This document shows, in pieces, positions 1-10,967 of a stretch of DNA of 64,000 nt. Below the pieces are notes generated by a model. That model ran no database searches. It was not told where the DNA came from and was given only the letters and a program-made list of their open reading frames with translations. This DNA comes from Phycicoccus endophyticus. Lineage in GTDB: Bacteria; Actinomycetota; Actinomycetes; Actinomycetales; Dermatophilaceae. The stretch covers positions 93,726-157,725 of the forward strand of contig NZ_JAANCN010000008.1 of NCBI RefSeq assembly GCF_011326735.1. Reading direction: 5' to 3'. The stretch's first letter is position 1. Each line of letters opens with the position of its first letter. The position numbers and the translations under genes are program-made.

Positions 1-125
1 TCGAGCAGCGCCTCGCGGTGCTCACCGGCGAACGCCTCGCGCAGCTCGCGGTCGGACGCCGTCTTGACGGTGGCGACGAACTCGGCGGGCGTCGCGGTGG
101 TCAGGGACTGCGGGTCGAGGGCCAT
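1..125 (-). CDS. Partial N-terminus, possibly SCP2-sterol-binding family protein
   Basis: Only the first 41 or so residues are in the window (MALDPQSLTTATPAEFVATV...); the rest lies beyond the left edge. The short helix-forming text with a PAEFVATVKTASDRELREAF pattern resembles the N-terminal helix of small actinobacterial SCP2-like proteins, but this is a weak resemblance and no catalytic or ligand-binding part can be seen. The ATG start is supported by a TAGGTT -10 box seven nucleotides upstream, which gives a leaderless message. It is transcribed in the same direction as topA, downstream of it, from its own promoter. Confidence 0.5.
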   Translation of the reverse strand, partial: MALDPQSLTTATPAEFVATVKTASDRELREAFAGEHREALL

Positions 126-132
126 GGCGCTC

Positions 133-155
133 AACCTACTGGCGGGTAACCCGCC
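133..155 (-). promoter_or_regulatory. Leaderless promoter with palindrome in the spacer
   Basis: On the minus strand TAGGTT (133-138) lies seven bases before the ATG at 125. A perfect 7-bp-arm palindrome GGCGGGT-A-ACCCGCC (141-155) sits immediately upstream, where the -10/-35 spacer would be. It may be an operator or part of a topA read-through barrier. Confidence 0.45.
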
Positions 156-182
156 GGGGCAAGGGTCGACCACGACGCGTGG

Positions 183-210
183 CCGGTCGGCCCCCGCGGG
201 CACCGACCGG
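183..210 (-). terminator. GC-rich hairpin just after topA
   Basis: CCGGTCGG (183-190) and CCGACCGG (203-210) form an 8-bp stem whose 12-nt loop contains a further CCCGCGGG palindrome. It lies 5 nt past the topA stop and has no T-run, as is common for actinobacterial terminators. Confidence 0.4.
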
Positions 211-214
211 GCGG

Positions 215-2941
<2,727 letters not shown>

Positions 2942-3067
2942 GCCTACCTGCCTGTCCGTCCCACGTGCAGCGGATTCGTCGCTGCTCCGACGTGGTGACA
3001 GGGCCGACGGTAGCGCCCGGCCGGGACGCCGCGCACACCCGGGTCGGCCCCGCGGCCGTCACATGTG

Positions 3068-3087
3068 GTTGAATGGTCAACTACTGT
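3068..3087 (+). promoter_or_regulatory. Promoter with operator-like palindrome before the DODA gene
   Basis: The palindrome GTTGA-ATGG-TCAAC (3068-3081) abuts a TACTGT -10 box (3082-3087). A repressor bound there would sit between -35 and -10. No obvious regulator gene is adjacent. Confidence 0.5.
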
Positions 3088-3099
3088 CGGGAGGACGCC

Positions 3100-3897
3100 A
3101 TGGACGCGACCACGGGCCGGATGCCGGTCCTCTACCTCAGCCACGGCGCGCCCCCGCTCGCCGACGACGCGACGTGGACGGCCGAGCTTGCGGCCTGGTC
3201 GGCGGACCTGCCACGCCCGCGCTCGGTCCTCATGGTCTCGGCGCACTGGGAGGCGGCGCCGGTCACGGTGTCCTCGACGGCGAGCGGCACGCCGCTCGTC
3301 TACGACTTCTGGGGCTTCCCGCAGCGCTACTACGACGTGACCTACGACGCCCCCGGCGCCCCCGAGCTGGCCCGCTCGGTCGCCGGCCTGCTCTCCGGCT
3401 CGGGCGAGACGCTGCACCAGGACCCCGCCCGTGGCCTCGACCACGGCGCCTACGTGCCCCTGGTCGAGATGTTCCCCGCGGCCGACGTGCCCGTCCTGCA
3501 GCTCTCGATGCCGACGCTGGACCCCCACCGCCTCTTCGACCTCGGCCGCCGGCTCGCGCCGCTGCGCGACGAGGGCGTCCTCGTCGTCGGCTCCGGCTTC
3601 ACGACCCACAACCTGCGCTGGTTCCGGCCGGCAGACGGCCCGGACGGGCCGCCCCCGACCCCGTCCTCGGAGTTCGACCACTGGGCCGCGGAGACGGTCG
3701 GCGCCGGCGACGTCGACAGCGTCCTCGACGTCCTCGCCACGGCCCCCGCCGCCCGCGAGGCCCACCCCCGCACCGAGCACTGGGCGCCGCTCTACGTGGC
3801 GCTCGGCGCCGCGAGCGCCGGCGCGGACGTCGCGGGCAGCAGCGTCATCGACGGCTTCTGGTACGGCCTGAGCAAGCGCTCCTGGCAGTTCGGCTGA
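3100..3897 (+). CDS. DODA-type extradiol aromatic ring-opening dioxygenase
   Basis: Member of the LigB/DODA (YgiD) family of class III extradiol dioxygenases, which cleave catechol-type rings with a non-haem metal. About 265 residues, the usual family length of roughly 260. Metal-binding and active-site histidines are visible in YLSHGAPPL (near residue 13), VSAHWE, FTTHNL and TEHWAPLYVALGA near the C-terminus. I chose the ATG at 3100 because GGGAGGA lies a few bases upstream; the in-frame ATG at 3073 overlaps the palindrome at 3068-3081 and is unlikely. The gene is convergent with the sugar permease gene, with nine bases between stops. The true substrate is unknown; bacterial members often act on DOPA-like catechols only weakly. 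Confidence 0.88.
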   Translation: MDATTGRMPVLYLSHGAPPLADDATWTAELAAWSADLPRPRSVLMVSAHWEAAPVTVSSTASGTPLVYDFWGFPQRYYDVTYDAPGAPELARSVAGLLSGSGETLHQDPARGLDHGAYVPLVEMFPAADVPVLQLSMPTLDPHRLFDLGRRLAPLRDEGVLVVGSGFTTHNLRWFRPADGPDGPPPTPSSEFDHWAAETVGAGDVDSVLDVLATAPAAREAHPRTEHWAPLYVALGAASAGADVAGSSVIDGFWYGLSKRSWQFG

Positions 3898-3906
3898 GCC
3901 GGCCGC

Positions 3907-4824
3907 CTACTTGCCGAACCCGGCCGTGAGGCCGGCGAGCAGCTGGCGCCGCCCGAGGGCGTAGAAGACGAGGATCGGCAGCGTCGTGAGGACGACCGAG
4001 GCCAGGACCGCCGGGACGTTGACCCCGTACTGCCCCTGGAAGCTCCACAGCGCCAGCGGCAGCGTCCGCTTCTCCGGGTTCTGGGTGAGGATCAGCGGCA
4101 GCAGGAAGTTGTTCCACGTGAGCAGCGCGTTGTAGATCGTCACCGTCACCAGGGCCGGGCGGGTGAGCGGAAAGGCGAGACGCCACATCGTCGTCCACTC
4201 CGAGGCACCGTCGAGGCGCATCGACTCGAACAGCTCGCGGGGGACGTCGCGGATGAAGTTGGACAGCACGAGCACCGACAGCGGGATGGCGAAGGCGATG
4301 CTCGGCAGGATCATCCCGCCGAGGGTGTCGTACATGCGCAGCCGGATGATGATGAGGTAGACGGGGATGATGACCGCCTGGAGCGGGATCGCCAGGCCCA
4401 TGAGGAAGACCGAGTTCGACAGCCGCAGGAAGATGCTGTCACCGCCGCGCACGATGGCGTACGCCGCCATGAACGCCATGAGCACCGCCGGCACGATCGC
4501 CCCGACCGTGACGACGACGCTGTTGGCGAAGTACCGCACGAAGTCGCTCTCGATGACCAGCCGGTAGGAGTCCAGCGAGGGCTCGGCGGGCGGGAGCATC
4601 GGGTTGGACGCGAAGAAGTTGCTCTGGGTCTTGAAGCTGCTGACGACGATCCAGTAGATCGGCACCATGACGACGACGACCCAGACCCAGCCGGCGAGCC
4701 CCCCGAGCCAGTTGTAGCGCAGCAGCCGCTGGACCCGTCCGCTGCGGGAGGGTGCCGCCTCCGGCGGCGGGGCCGGTGACGTCTGCGGCGTGGGCGTGCG
4801 GGTTGCGGTGGCCATCGCGCTCAC
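3907..4824 (-). CDS. Carbohydrate ABC transporter permease (MalG/LacG type)
   Basis: Inner-membrane permease of a CUT1-type sugar importer, 305 residues. A disordered Pro/Ala-rich N-terminus is followed by six predicted membrane segments, the first being GWVWVVVVMVPIYWIVVSSF. The cytoplasmic EAA loop that docks the ATPase is visible as ESMRLDGASEWTTMWRLAFP. A family hallmark is the C-terminal tail ending in LLAGLTAGFGK. The start codon overlaps the stop of the upstream permease by four bases, so the two are translationally coupled. It is the last gene of the three-gene operon. No ATPase is encoded nearby; in many actinobacteria one shared MsiK-type ATPase serves several such importers. Confidence 0.93.
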   Translation of the reverse strand: MSAMATATRTPTPQTSPAPPPEAAPSRSGRVQRLLRYNWLGGLAGWVWVVVVMVPIYWIVVSSFKTQSNFFASNPMLPPAEPSLDSYRLVIESDFVRYFANSVVVTVGAIVPAVLMAFMAAYAIVRGGDSIFLRLSNSVFLMGLAIPLQAVIIPVYLIIIRLRMYDTLGGMILPSIAFAIPLSVLVLSNFIRDVPRELFESMRLDGASEWTTMWRLAFPLTRPALVTVTIYNALLTWNNFLLPLILTQNPEKRTLPLALWSFQGQYGVNVPAVLASVVLTTLPILVFYALGRRQLLAGLTAGFGK

Positions 4825-5747
4825 ATCCCCTCGAGCTGGCTCGCGGACGGGTCACGCCCCCCGAGCCGGCGGATGACCTGGGCGATGATCAGCCCGCTGA
4901 AGACGATGATGACGGCGATGGCGCTCGCCGGGCCCATCTGGTTGCCGAGGAAGCCGGTCTGGTACATCTCGACCGCGAGCACCCGGGTCGCGTCACCGGG
5001 GCCGCCCGCGGTGAGGACGAAGATGAGGTCGAAGAAGGTCAGCGACCCGACGACCATGAGGGTCGAGGACGTGATGATCGTGTACTTCAGCTGCGGCACG
5101 GTGACCGAGAAGAACTGCCGCACCCGGCCCGCCCCGTCGATCTCCGCCGCCTCGTAGAGCGAGCGCGGGATCTGGCGCACCCCGCCCTGGTAGATGAGGG
5201 CGTGGAACGGGACGAACTGCCAGGAGACGATGAAGATGATCACCCCGACCGCGAGGCCGCCCTCCCCGAGCCAGTTCTGGCTGAGCAGGCTCCACCCGAG
5301 CCCGGCGCCGAGGCCGAAGTTCGGGTCGAGCAGCGCCTTCCACGTCACGGCGATCGCCGCCGAGGACAGCAGCAGCGGCACGACGTAGAGCACCGCGAGG
5401 AACCCGCGGTAGCGCTGGGGGCCGGCCAGGAAGGTGCCGAGCAGGATCGAGGCCGGGGTCTGGACGAGCCAGGAGACGGCCATGATCTCGAAGGTCACCC
5501 ACAGCGAGTGCAGCAGGCCCGGGTCGCCGAGCACCGCGCGCCACGCCTCGAGGCCGCCCGGCGTGATCGCCCCGATGCCGTTCCAGCGGGCGAAGGACAG
5601 CGCAACGACGCCGAGGAGCGGCACGACCCCGAAGACGGTGAAGAAGAAGAGCGCGGGCAGGACGAGCCACCACAGGGGGCCGCGCCGGCCGCCGCCCCGG
5701 GGGGCGGCGGCCGGCAGGACCGGTGGTGCTGCGGGGCCGACGGTCAC
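4821..5747 (-). CDS. Carbohydrate ABC transporter permease (MalF/LacF type)
   Basis: First permease of the CUT1 sugar importer, 308 residues with six predicted membrane helices, beginning with WWLVLPALFFFTVFGVVPLL. The EAA loop reads RSLYEAAEIDGAGRVRQFF, the usual E-A-A-x-x-D-G-A form. It is preceded by a Pro/Ala/Gly-rich cytoplasmic N-terminus (APPVLPAAAPRGGGRRG). It overlaps the binding-protein gene upstream by four bases and the second permease downstream by four bases, so stoichiometric expression is likely. Substrate cannot be read from the permease itself; the divergent GH3 glycosidase points to a beta-linked oligosaccharide. Confidence 0.93.
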   Translation of the reverse strand: MTVGPAAPPVLPAAAPRGGGRRGPLWWLVLPALFFFTVFGVVPLLGVVALSFARWNGIGAITPGGLEAWRAVLGDPGLLHSLWVTFEIMAVSWLVQTPASILLGTFLAGPQRYRGFLAVLYVVPLLLSSAAIAVTWKALLDPNFGLGAGLGWSLLSQNWLGEGGLAVGVIIFIVSWQFVPFHALIYQGGVRQIPRSLYEAAEIDGAGRVRQFFSVTVPQLKYTIITSSTLMVVGSLTFFDLIFVLTAGGPGDATRVLAVEMYQTGFLGNQMGPASAIAVIIVFSGLIIAQVIRRLGGRDPSASQLEGM

Positions 5748-7132
5748 TTGCCGATGACGGCGTTGAGGTTGGACGCGAACTGCTGGGGGGTGATCGACAT
5801 CTGGAAGAGCTTGGCGATGTTGTCGAGCAGCACCTCGGCCTGGGTCGGCGGCAGGGCCTGGTCCCAGGACTGCGCGAAGCTCTTGGCGCCCGAGGCGATC
5901 CCGTACTGGAAGTTCAGCCAGTCGGCGTCCTCACCGCTGCCGATGAGGGAGTCCGAGCCCTGGGCGACCGGGATGTTGCCGGAGTCGATCCAGGCCTGCT
6001 GGATCGAGTCGGTGAACTGGCTCTCGGCGAGGAACGCCTTGGCCGCCGCCTTCTCGTCGTCGGAGGCCTTGGCGGAGATCGACAGGTACTGCGCCGGGTT
6101 GCCGACGGAGTCGCTCGGGTCACCCTTGCCGCCGTCGACCGGCGGGAAGTTCATGTAGCCGAGGTGGCCGCCGGTGACGAAGTCGCCACCGTCGTTCTTC
6201 ATCCCGCCGTAGGTCCACGCACCGTGGAGCATCATCGCGGCGCGGCCGGAGTACAGCAGGGCCTGGTCGGCGTTGGAGTCGGCGGTGATCGAGGCGAAGC
6301 CCTTGATGAAGCCGTTCATCTCGATGAGCTTCTGCATCTCGGTGAGCGCGGTGATGGCGTCCGGGTTGCTCCAGGCGTCCTTCTCCCCGTCGAAGACCGC
6401 CTGGAAGACCTCCGGGCCACCGATCCGGTCGAAGAGGAACTCCAGCCACATCATGTTCGTCCAGCGCGACTGGCCGCCGAGGGAAAAGGGGGCGATGCCG
6501 GCGTTGTTGAACTTCGGGACCAGGTCGAGGATGTCCCCCCAGCTCTGCGGCGGCTCGACCCCCACCTTCTCGAAGGCCGACTTGTTCCAGAACATGACGA
6601 TCGGCGTGACCGTCTCGCACGGCAGCGCGTAGACCTTGTCGTCGATCGTCGCTGCGCCGAAGGCGGCCGGGAAGATCGTGTCCTTCAGGTCGGCGTTCTC
6701 GGTGAAGAAGTCGGTGAGGTCCTCGACCTGCCCGGCGTCCACCCAGCTCTTGAGGCCACCGCCACCCCAGCCCCAGAGGATCGTCGGCGCCTGGCCGGCA
6801 CCGAGGGCGGTCTTGACCTTCTGCTTGTAGGCGTCGTTCTGGAACAGGGTGATCTCGATCGGGGTGTCGGAGTGGCTCGCGTTGAACTCGTCGACGGCCT
6901 GCTTGCGGATGTCCTCCTGGGGCTTGCCGCTCAGGGTCCAGAAGCTGGCCCCCGTGCCGCTCCCACCCCCGGAGCTGTCGGACTCGGAGGTCCCGGGGCC
7001 GGAGGAGCCGCAGGCCGCGAGGGTCCCGGCCAGCGGGAGCCCCGCGGCGAAGGCCAGGATGCTGCGGCGGGTCGGGGACGGACGGTACTGAGTCTGAGGA
7101 TCCACGCTGATCTCCCGTTGGCTGTGCGGCAT
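5744..7132 (-). CDS. Extracellular sugar-binding lipoprotein of ABC importer
   Basis: Captures the transported sugar outside the membrane and delivers it to the two permeases. The 462-residue protein has a Tat-type lipoprotein signal: twin arginine in SPTRRSILAFAAGLPLAGTL directly before the lipobox LAAC, then a Gly/Ser/Thr linker. The mature part shows solute-binding-protein family 1 features such as EITLFQNDAYKQKVKTALGA and the tryptophan-rich WGWGGGGLKSWVDAG. Export in folded form by Tat fits actinobacterial sugar-binding proteins. It heads the operon and is driven by the promoter at 7234-7262. Comparison with the Streptomyces xylobiose (Bxl) systems is tempting because a GH3 enzyme and LacI regulator accompany it, but the ligand is not established. 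Confidence 0.92.
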   Translation of the reverse strand: MPHSQREISVDPQTQYRPSPTRRSILAFAAGLPLAGTLAACGSSGPGTSESDSSGGGSGTGASFWTLSGKPQEDIRKQAVDEFNASHSDTPIEITLFQNDAYKQKVKTALGAGQAPTILWGWGGGGLKSWVDAGQVEDLTDFFTENADLKDTIFPAAFGAATIDDKVYALPCETVTPIVMFWNKSAFEKVGVEPPQSWGDILDLVPKFNNAGIAPFSLGGQSRWTNMMWLEFLFDRIGGPEVFQAVFDGEKDAWSNPDAITALTEMQKLIEMNGFIKGFASITADSNADQALLYSGRAAMMLHGAWTYGGMKNDGGDFVTGGHLGYMNFPPVDGGKGDPSDSVGNPAQYLSISAKASDDEKAAAKAFLAESQFTDSIQQAWIDSGNIPVAQGSDSLIGSGEDADWLNFQYGIASGAKSFAQSWDQALPPTQAEVLLDNIAKLFQMSITPQQFASNLNAVIGK

Positions 7133-7233
7133 CGCCGCGTGTCAGGTCGGCGGAACCTCCGCCGCAGGTGGCCACCGCCCCTCCCTGGCGCGATGACCAA
7201 GCCGTTGCGATACTTTTCGGTGGCTTCGGGCCC

Positions 7234-7262
7234 AACGTAAGGCGACAGCGGACCGCTGTCAA
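7234..7262 (-). promoter_or_regulatory. Importer operon promoter with embedded operator
   Basis: On the minus strand a perfect -35 TTGACA (7257-7262) is followed after 17 bases by TACGTT (7234-7239). The spacer and part of the -35 box are occupied by the palindrome GACAGCGG-A-CCGCTGTC (7244-7260, 8-bp arms), so a bound repressor would block RNA polymerase directly. Confidence 0.7.
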
Positions 7263-7281
7263 TGGGAGCGCGAAGAGATCT

Positions 7282-7295
7282 GGATAACGTTATCC
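7282..7295. promoter_or_regulatory. LacI-type operator palindrome
   Basis: GGATAACGTTATCC is a perfect 14-bp palindrome with the central CG typical of LacI/PurR-family operators. It lies upstream of both genes and is the best candidate site for the LacI protein encoded at 9914. Confidence 0.65.
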
Positions 7296-7418
7296 TTCCG
7301 CATCCTCGGGGCTCTTCGGGTCCCACAGGCCGGGCCTTGCGCGCCGCCCTCCAGAGGGACAGACTCTCGACCAGGCGCGGACCGGGCCGGCTTGCGGGTC
7401 GGCCGCCGCACCGCATTC

Positions 7419-7429
7419 CGAAAATTTCG
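7419..7429. promoter_or_regulatory. Operator-like palindrome next to the GH3 start
   Basis: CGAAA-A-TTTCG lies 13 bases before the GH3 start codon, just upstream of its GGAG ribosome-binding site. The CGAAA/TTTCG form is common for LacI-family regulators of beta-glycoside genes. Its sequence differs from the other two palindromes, so a second regulator is possible. Confidence 0.5.
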
Positions 7430-7441
7430 AACGGAGCACCC

Positions 7442-9904
7442 ATGACCTCGGCGCAGCCCGCCGGCCCCACGGCCACCTCCGCGGTGACCGACTCCCCGCT
7501 CTGGCGGGACCCGACCCGCACCGTCGAGGAGCGGGTCGAGGCCCTGCTCGCGGCGATGACCCTGCGTGAGAAGGTCGCCCAGCTCGGCAGCCGGTGGGCG
7601 GGCAACGACATGCGGCACGACGAGACGCCGGACGCCCCGCCCGCAGACGGCCCGCAGGCCGAGCCCGCCGAGGAGGGCGAGACCTTCATCGTCGCCCCGA
7701 TGCAGGACGTCTTCGCCGCCTCCGGCAGTGTCCCCCTCGAGGAGGCCAGCCGTGACGGGCTCGGCCAGCTGACCCGGGTGTACGGCAGCCGGCCCCTCAC
7801 CGTGGCCGAGGGCGCCGCCGAGGTGGCCCGCCAGCAGCGGGTCGTGCTCGCCGGCAACCGGTTGGGCATCCCCGCGCTCGTCCACGAGGAGTGCCTCACC
7901 GGCTTCACCACGTACGGGGCAACCGTCTACCCGGCGGCCATCGCCTGGGCCGCCACCTTCGACCCCGACCTCGTCGAGCAGATGGCCGCGGCCATCGGTC
8001 GCGACATGGCGGCGGCCGGGGTGCACCAGGGCCTCTCGCCCGTGCTCGACGTCGTCCGCGACCCGCGCTGGGGTCGGGTCGAGGAGACGATGGGCGAGGA
8101 CCCGCACCTCGTGGCCACGGTGGGCTCCGCGTACGTGCGGGGCCTGCAGTCCGCCGGCGTCGTCGCGACGCTCAAGCACTTCGCGGGGTACTCCGCCTCA
8201 CGGGGCGCGCGCAACCACGGCCCGGTCTCCATGGGGCGGCGCGAGCTGCTCGAGGTCATCCTGCCGCCGTTCGAGACCGCCGTGCGCGAGGGCGGCGCCC
8301 GCTCGGTCATGAACTCCTACAGCGACGTCGACGGCGTGCCGGCCGGCGCCGACCCGTGGCTGCTCACCGACGTGCTGCGCGAGGCGTGGGGGTTCGAGGG
8401 CACCGTGGTCTCCGACTACTGGGCCGTCCCGTTCCTCGCCTCGATGCACCGGGTCGCCCCCGACGTCGAGGGCGCGGGGGTCGCCGCGCTGCGGGCGGGC
8501 ATCGACGTCGAGCTGCCCGACACCTCCGGCTTCGGCGGCCACCTCGTCGGGCTCGTCGAGACCGGCGCGCTCGACGAGGCGCTCGTCGACCGGGCCGCCC
8601 GCCGGCATCTGCGCCACAAGGTCGAGCTCGGCCTGCTCGACCCCGACTGGACCCCCGAGGGCTCGGTCGCCGGCGCCGAGGGGCTCGACCTCGACGCGCC
8701 GGGCAACCGCGCGATCGCCACCGCCCTGGCCGAGCGCTCCGTCGTCCTGCTCGACCCGGGCACCGCGCTACCCCTCACCGGGGAGAGCCGCACGACGCCC
8801 TCCCGGGTCGCCGTCGTCGGCCCGTGCGCGGACGACCCACGCACCCACATGGGCTGCTACGCCTTCCCCAACCACGTCCTGCCCCGCTACCCGGGCCGCG
8901 GCCCCGGCCTCGAGGTGAGCACGATGCTCGACTCCCTACGGGCCGAGCTGCCCGACAGCGAGGTCGGCTACGCACTCGGGTGCGCGGTCGAGGGGGAGGA
9001 CACCTCGGGCATCGCCGCCGCCGCCGCCCTGGCGGCGCAGGCCGACCTGACGGTCGCCTTCGTCGGCGACCGCGCCGGGCTCTTCGGCATCGGCACCTCG
9101 GGCGAGGGCTGCGACGCCGAGGACCTCCGGCTGCCCGGCGCCCAGCCCCGGCTGGTCGAGGCCCTCCTGGAGACCGGCACGCCGCTCGTGCTCGTCGTCG
9201 TCTCGGGCCGGCCCTACGCGCTCGGGCAGTGGGCGGAGCGGGTGGCCGGGCTCGTGCAGGCCTTCATGCCCGGCGAGGAGGGTGGCCCCGCCGTCGCGGG
9301 GGTGCTCTCGGGCCGGGTGCAGCCGAGCGGTCACCTGCCCGTCCAGGTCCCCTGGGGGCCGGGCGGCCAGCCGCGCACCTACCTGCAGCCCCCGCTCGGC
9401 TCCGCCGAGAGCAGCGGCATCAGCAGCCTGGAGACCCGGGCGGCCTTCCCCTTCGGCCACGGGCGCAGCTACACGACCTTCGCCGTGGAGGACCTGAGGC
9501 TCTCGGCGGCCCAGGTCCCGAGCGACGGCGAGGTCGAGGTGACCTGCCGGGTGACGAACACCGGCGGGCGCGCGGGCGAGGAGGTCCTCCAGCTCTACGT
9601 GCGCGACGTCGTCGCGTCCGTCGTCCGGCCCGTCCGCCAGCTCCTCGGGTTCACCCGGGTGCCGCTGGAGGCCGGCGAGAGCAGCGAGGTGACCTTCGGC
9701 CTGCACACCGACCGGCTGGCCGTCGTCGGACGCGACCTGTCGCGGGTCGTCGAGCCGGGCCTGTTCGAGGTCTTCGTCGGCAGCTCGGCCGAGGACCTCC
9801 CCTGCCGGGCTGCCCTCGAGGTGACCGGGACGCCTCGGGTCGTCGGGCACGAACGGCGTCTCACGACCCCGGCCGCGTGCACGCCCGGGCGGAGCGCCCC
9901 CTAG
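7442..9904 (+). CDS. Glycoside hydrolase family 3 beta-glycosidase (glucosidase/xylosidase)
   Basis: Removes beta-linked sugar units from oligosaccharides. Starting at ATG 7442, which has GGAG six bases upstream, the protein has about 820 residues and no signal peptide, so it acts in the cytoplasm on imported sugar. The GH3 N-terminal barrel carries GRVEETMGEDPHLV and LKHFAGYSA; the catalytic nucleophile is the Asp of VVSDYW near residue 325. The alpha/beta sandwich domain and a C-terminal fibronectin-type domain (EVTCRVTNTGGRAGEEVLQL onward) follow. A longer in-frame extension back to 7262 would cross the operator at 7282 and is rejected. Divergent importer genes and the downstream LacI gene make a complete uptake-hydrolysis-control unit. 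Beta-glucosidase and beta-xylosidase cannot be separated here. Confidence 0.93.
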   Translation: MTSAQPAGPTATSAVTDSPLWRDPTRTVEERVEALLAAMTLREKVAQLGSRWAGNDMRHDETPDAPPADGPQAEPAEEGETFIVAPMQDVFAASGSVPLEEASRDGLGQLTRVYGSRPLTVAEGAAEVARQQRVVLAGNRLGIPALVHEECLTGFTTYGATVYPAAIAWAATFDPDLVEQMAAAIGRDMAAAGVHQGLSPVLDVVRDPRWGRVEETMGEDPHLVATVGSAYVRGLQSAGVVATLKHFAGYSASRGARNHGPVSMGRRELLEVILPPFETAVREGGARSVMNSYSDVDGVPAGADPWLLTDVLREAWGFEGTVVSDYWAVPFLASMHRVAPDVEGAGVAALRAGIDVELPDTSGFGGHLVGLVETGALDEALVDRAARRHLRHKVELGLLDPDWTPEGSVAGAEGLDLDAPGNRAIATALAERSVVLLDPGTALPLTGESRTTPSRVAVVGPCADDPRTHMGCYAFPNHVLPRYPGRGPGLEVSTMLDSLRAELPDSEVGYALGCAVEGEDTSGIAAAAALAAQADLTVAFVGDRAGLFGIGTSGEGCDAEDLRLPGAQPRLVEALLETGTPLVLVVVSGRPYALGQWAERVAGLVQAFMPGEEGGPAVAGVLSGRVQPSGHLPVQVPWGPGGQPRTYLQPPLGSAESSGISSLETRAAFPFGHGRSYTTFAVEDLRLSAAQVPSDGEVEVTCRVTNTGGRAGEEVLQLYVRDVVASVVRPVRQLLGFTRVPLEAGESSEVTFGLHTDRLAVVGRDLSRVVEPGLFEVFVGSSAEDLPCRAALEVTGTPRVVGHERRLTTPAACTPGRSAP

Positions 9905-9907
9905 GGT
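9902..9907 (+). promoter_or_regulatory. Leaderless -10 box for the LacI gene
   Basis: TAGGGT lies six bases before the GTG start at 9914. Its TAG is also the stop codon of the GH3 gene. Confidence 0.6.
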
Positions 9908-9913
9908 CCACTC

Positions 9914-10939
9914 GTGACGACGACCGCCCGCCCCACCCTGGCGACCATCGCCGACTCCGCCGGCGTGTCCGTCGCGACGGTGAGCAAGGTGCTCAACGGG
10001 CGCAGCGACGTCGCGGAGGAGACCAGGGCCCGGGTCCAGCGCGTCCTGGCCGCTCATCGCTACACCGCGACGCCGCGCCGCCGCCCGGGGATGCCTCGCG
10101 CGGTCGAGCTGCTCGTGGACCACCTGCGCTCCCCCTTCACCAGCGAGGTGGTGCAGGGCGTCGCGGACGCGGCCGCCGAGGCGGGCGTCGACGTCACGCT
10201 GAGCACCCGGGCCTCCGGGGGAGACCACGAGCCGACCGACGCCGAGTGGGCCCGCCGGCTGGCCCGCACCGGCCGCTGCGGGCTGATCTCGGTGGCGGGC
10301 GAGCTGACCCGCGAGCAGCTGCGGGCGCTCTCGGACGCGCCGGTGCCGGTGGTCCTCGTCGACCCCATCGACCCGCAGGCGAGCACGACGCCGAGTATCG
10401 GCTCGACGAACTTCACCGGCGGGCTCAGCGCCGGCCAGCACCTGATCGCCCTCGGGCACACCAGCATCGGTTACGTCGGAGGCGCCCTGCGCGCGGCCTG
10501 CAACGCCGCCCGGGTCGGCGGGCTGCGGGCCGCCATGGAGCAGCACGGCCTCGCCCTCGACCCCGCCCTGGTCACCGCCGGGCAGGTCTTCGACTACGAG
10601 ACCGGCCTCCAGGGCGGGCTGCAGCTGCTCGACCGGGCCGAGCCGCCGACGGCCGTCTTCTGCGGCGCCGACGAGGTGGCCCTCGGGGTGCTCGAGGCCG
10701 CGCGCCGGGTCGGGCTACGGGTCCCCCAGGACCTCTCGGTCGTCGGCTTCGACGACACCCCCTCCGCGGCGACGAGCTCACCGCCGCTCTCCACGGTGCG
10801 CCAGCCCCTCGAGGAGATGGGGAAGGTCGCGCTGCGCACCGTGCTGCGGCTCGCCGACGGGGGCACCGTCGACGCGCCCCACGTGGCCCTGGCGACGCGG
10901 CTCGTCGTGCGCGCCTCCACGGCCCGCCGCGAGGGCTGA
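9914..10939 (+). CDS. LacI-family transcriptional regulator
   Basis: Sugar-responsive repressor of 341 residues. The N-terminal helix-turn-helix and hinge (TLATIADSAGVSVATVSKVL, then NGRSDVAEETRARV) are typical of LacI/GalR proteins, followed by the periplasmic-binding-protein-like sensor domain (VVGFDDTPSAATSSPPLSTV near residue 275). The GTG start has no Shine-Dalgarno but a TAGGGT -10 box six bases upstream, so the message is probably leaderless and the gene can be expressed apart from the GH3 gene it follows by nine bases. Likely binding sites are the palindromes at 7282-7295 and possibly 7244-7260 and 7419-7429. The inducer is presumably the transported sugar or its hydrolysis product. 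Confidence 0.93.
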   Translation: MTTTARPTLATIADSAGVSVATVSKVLNGRSDVAEETRARVQRVLAAHRYTATPRRRPGMPRAVELLVDHLRSPFTSEVVQGVADAAAEAGVDVTLSTRASGGDHEPTDAEWARRLARTGRCGLISVAGELTREQLRALSDAPVPVVLVDPIDPQASTTPSIGSTNFTGGLSAGQHLIALGHTSIGYVGGALRAACNAARVGGLRAAMEQHGLALDPALVTAGQVFDYETGLQGGLQLLDRAEPPTAVFCGADEVALGVLEAARRVGLRVPQDLSVVGFDDTPSAATSSPPLSTVRQPLEEMGKVALRTVLRLADGGTVDAPHVALATRLVVRASTARREG

Positions 10940-10967
10940 GCCACCGCCCGCTCGGCACACTGGGGGC

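Larger units (their letters stand above)
7133..7441. promoter_or_regulatory. Divergent control region between sugar importer and GH3 genes
   Basis: This 309-base gap holds no gene. It contains a sigma-70-type promoter for the importer and three palindromes that are listed separately (7244-7260, 7282-7295, 7419-7429). The arrangement suggests joint repression of both transcription units by the LacI-family protein encoded at 9914. Confidence 0.6.
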
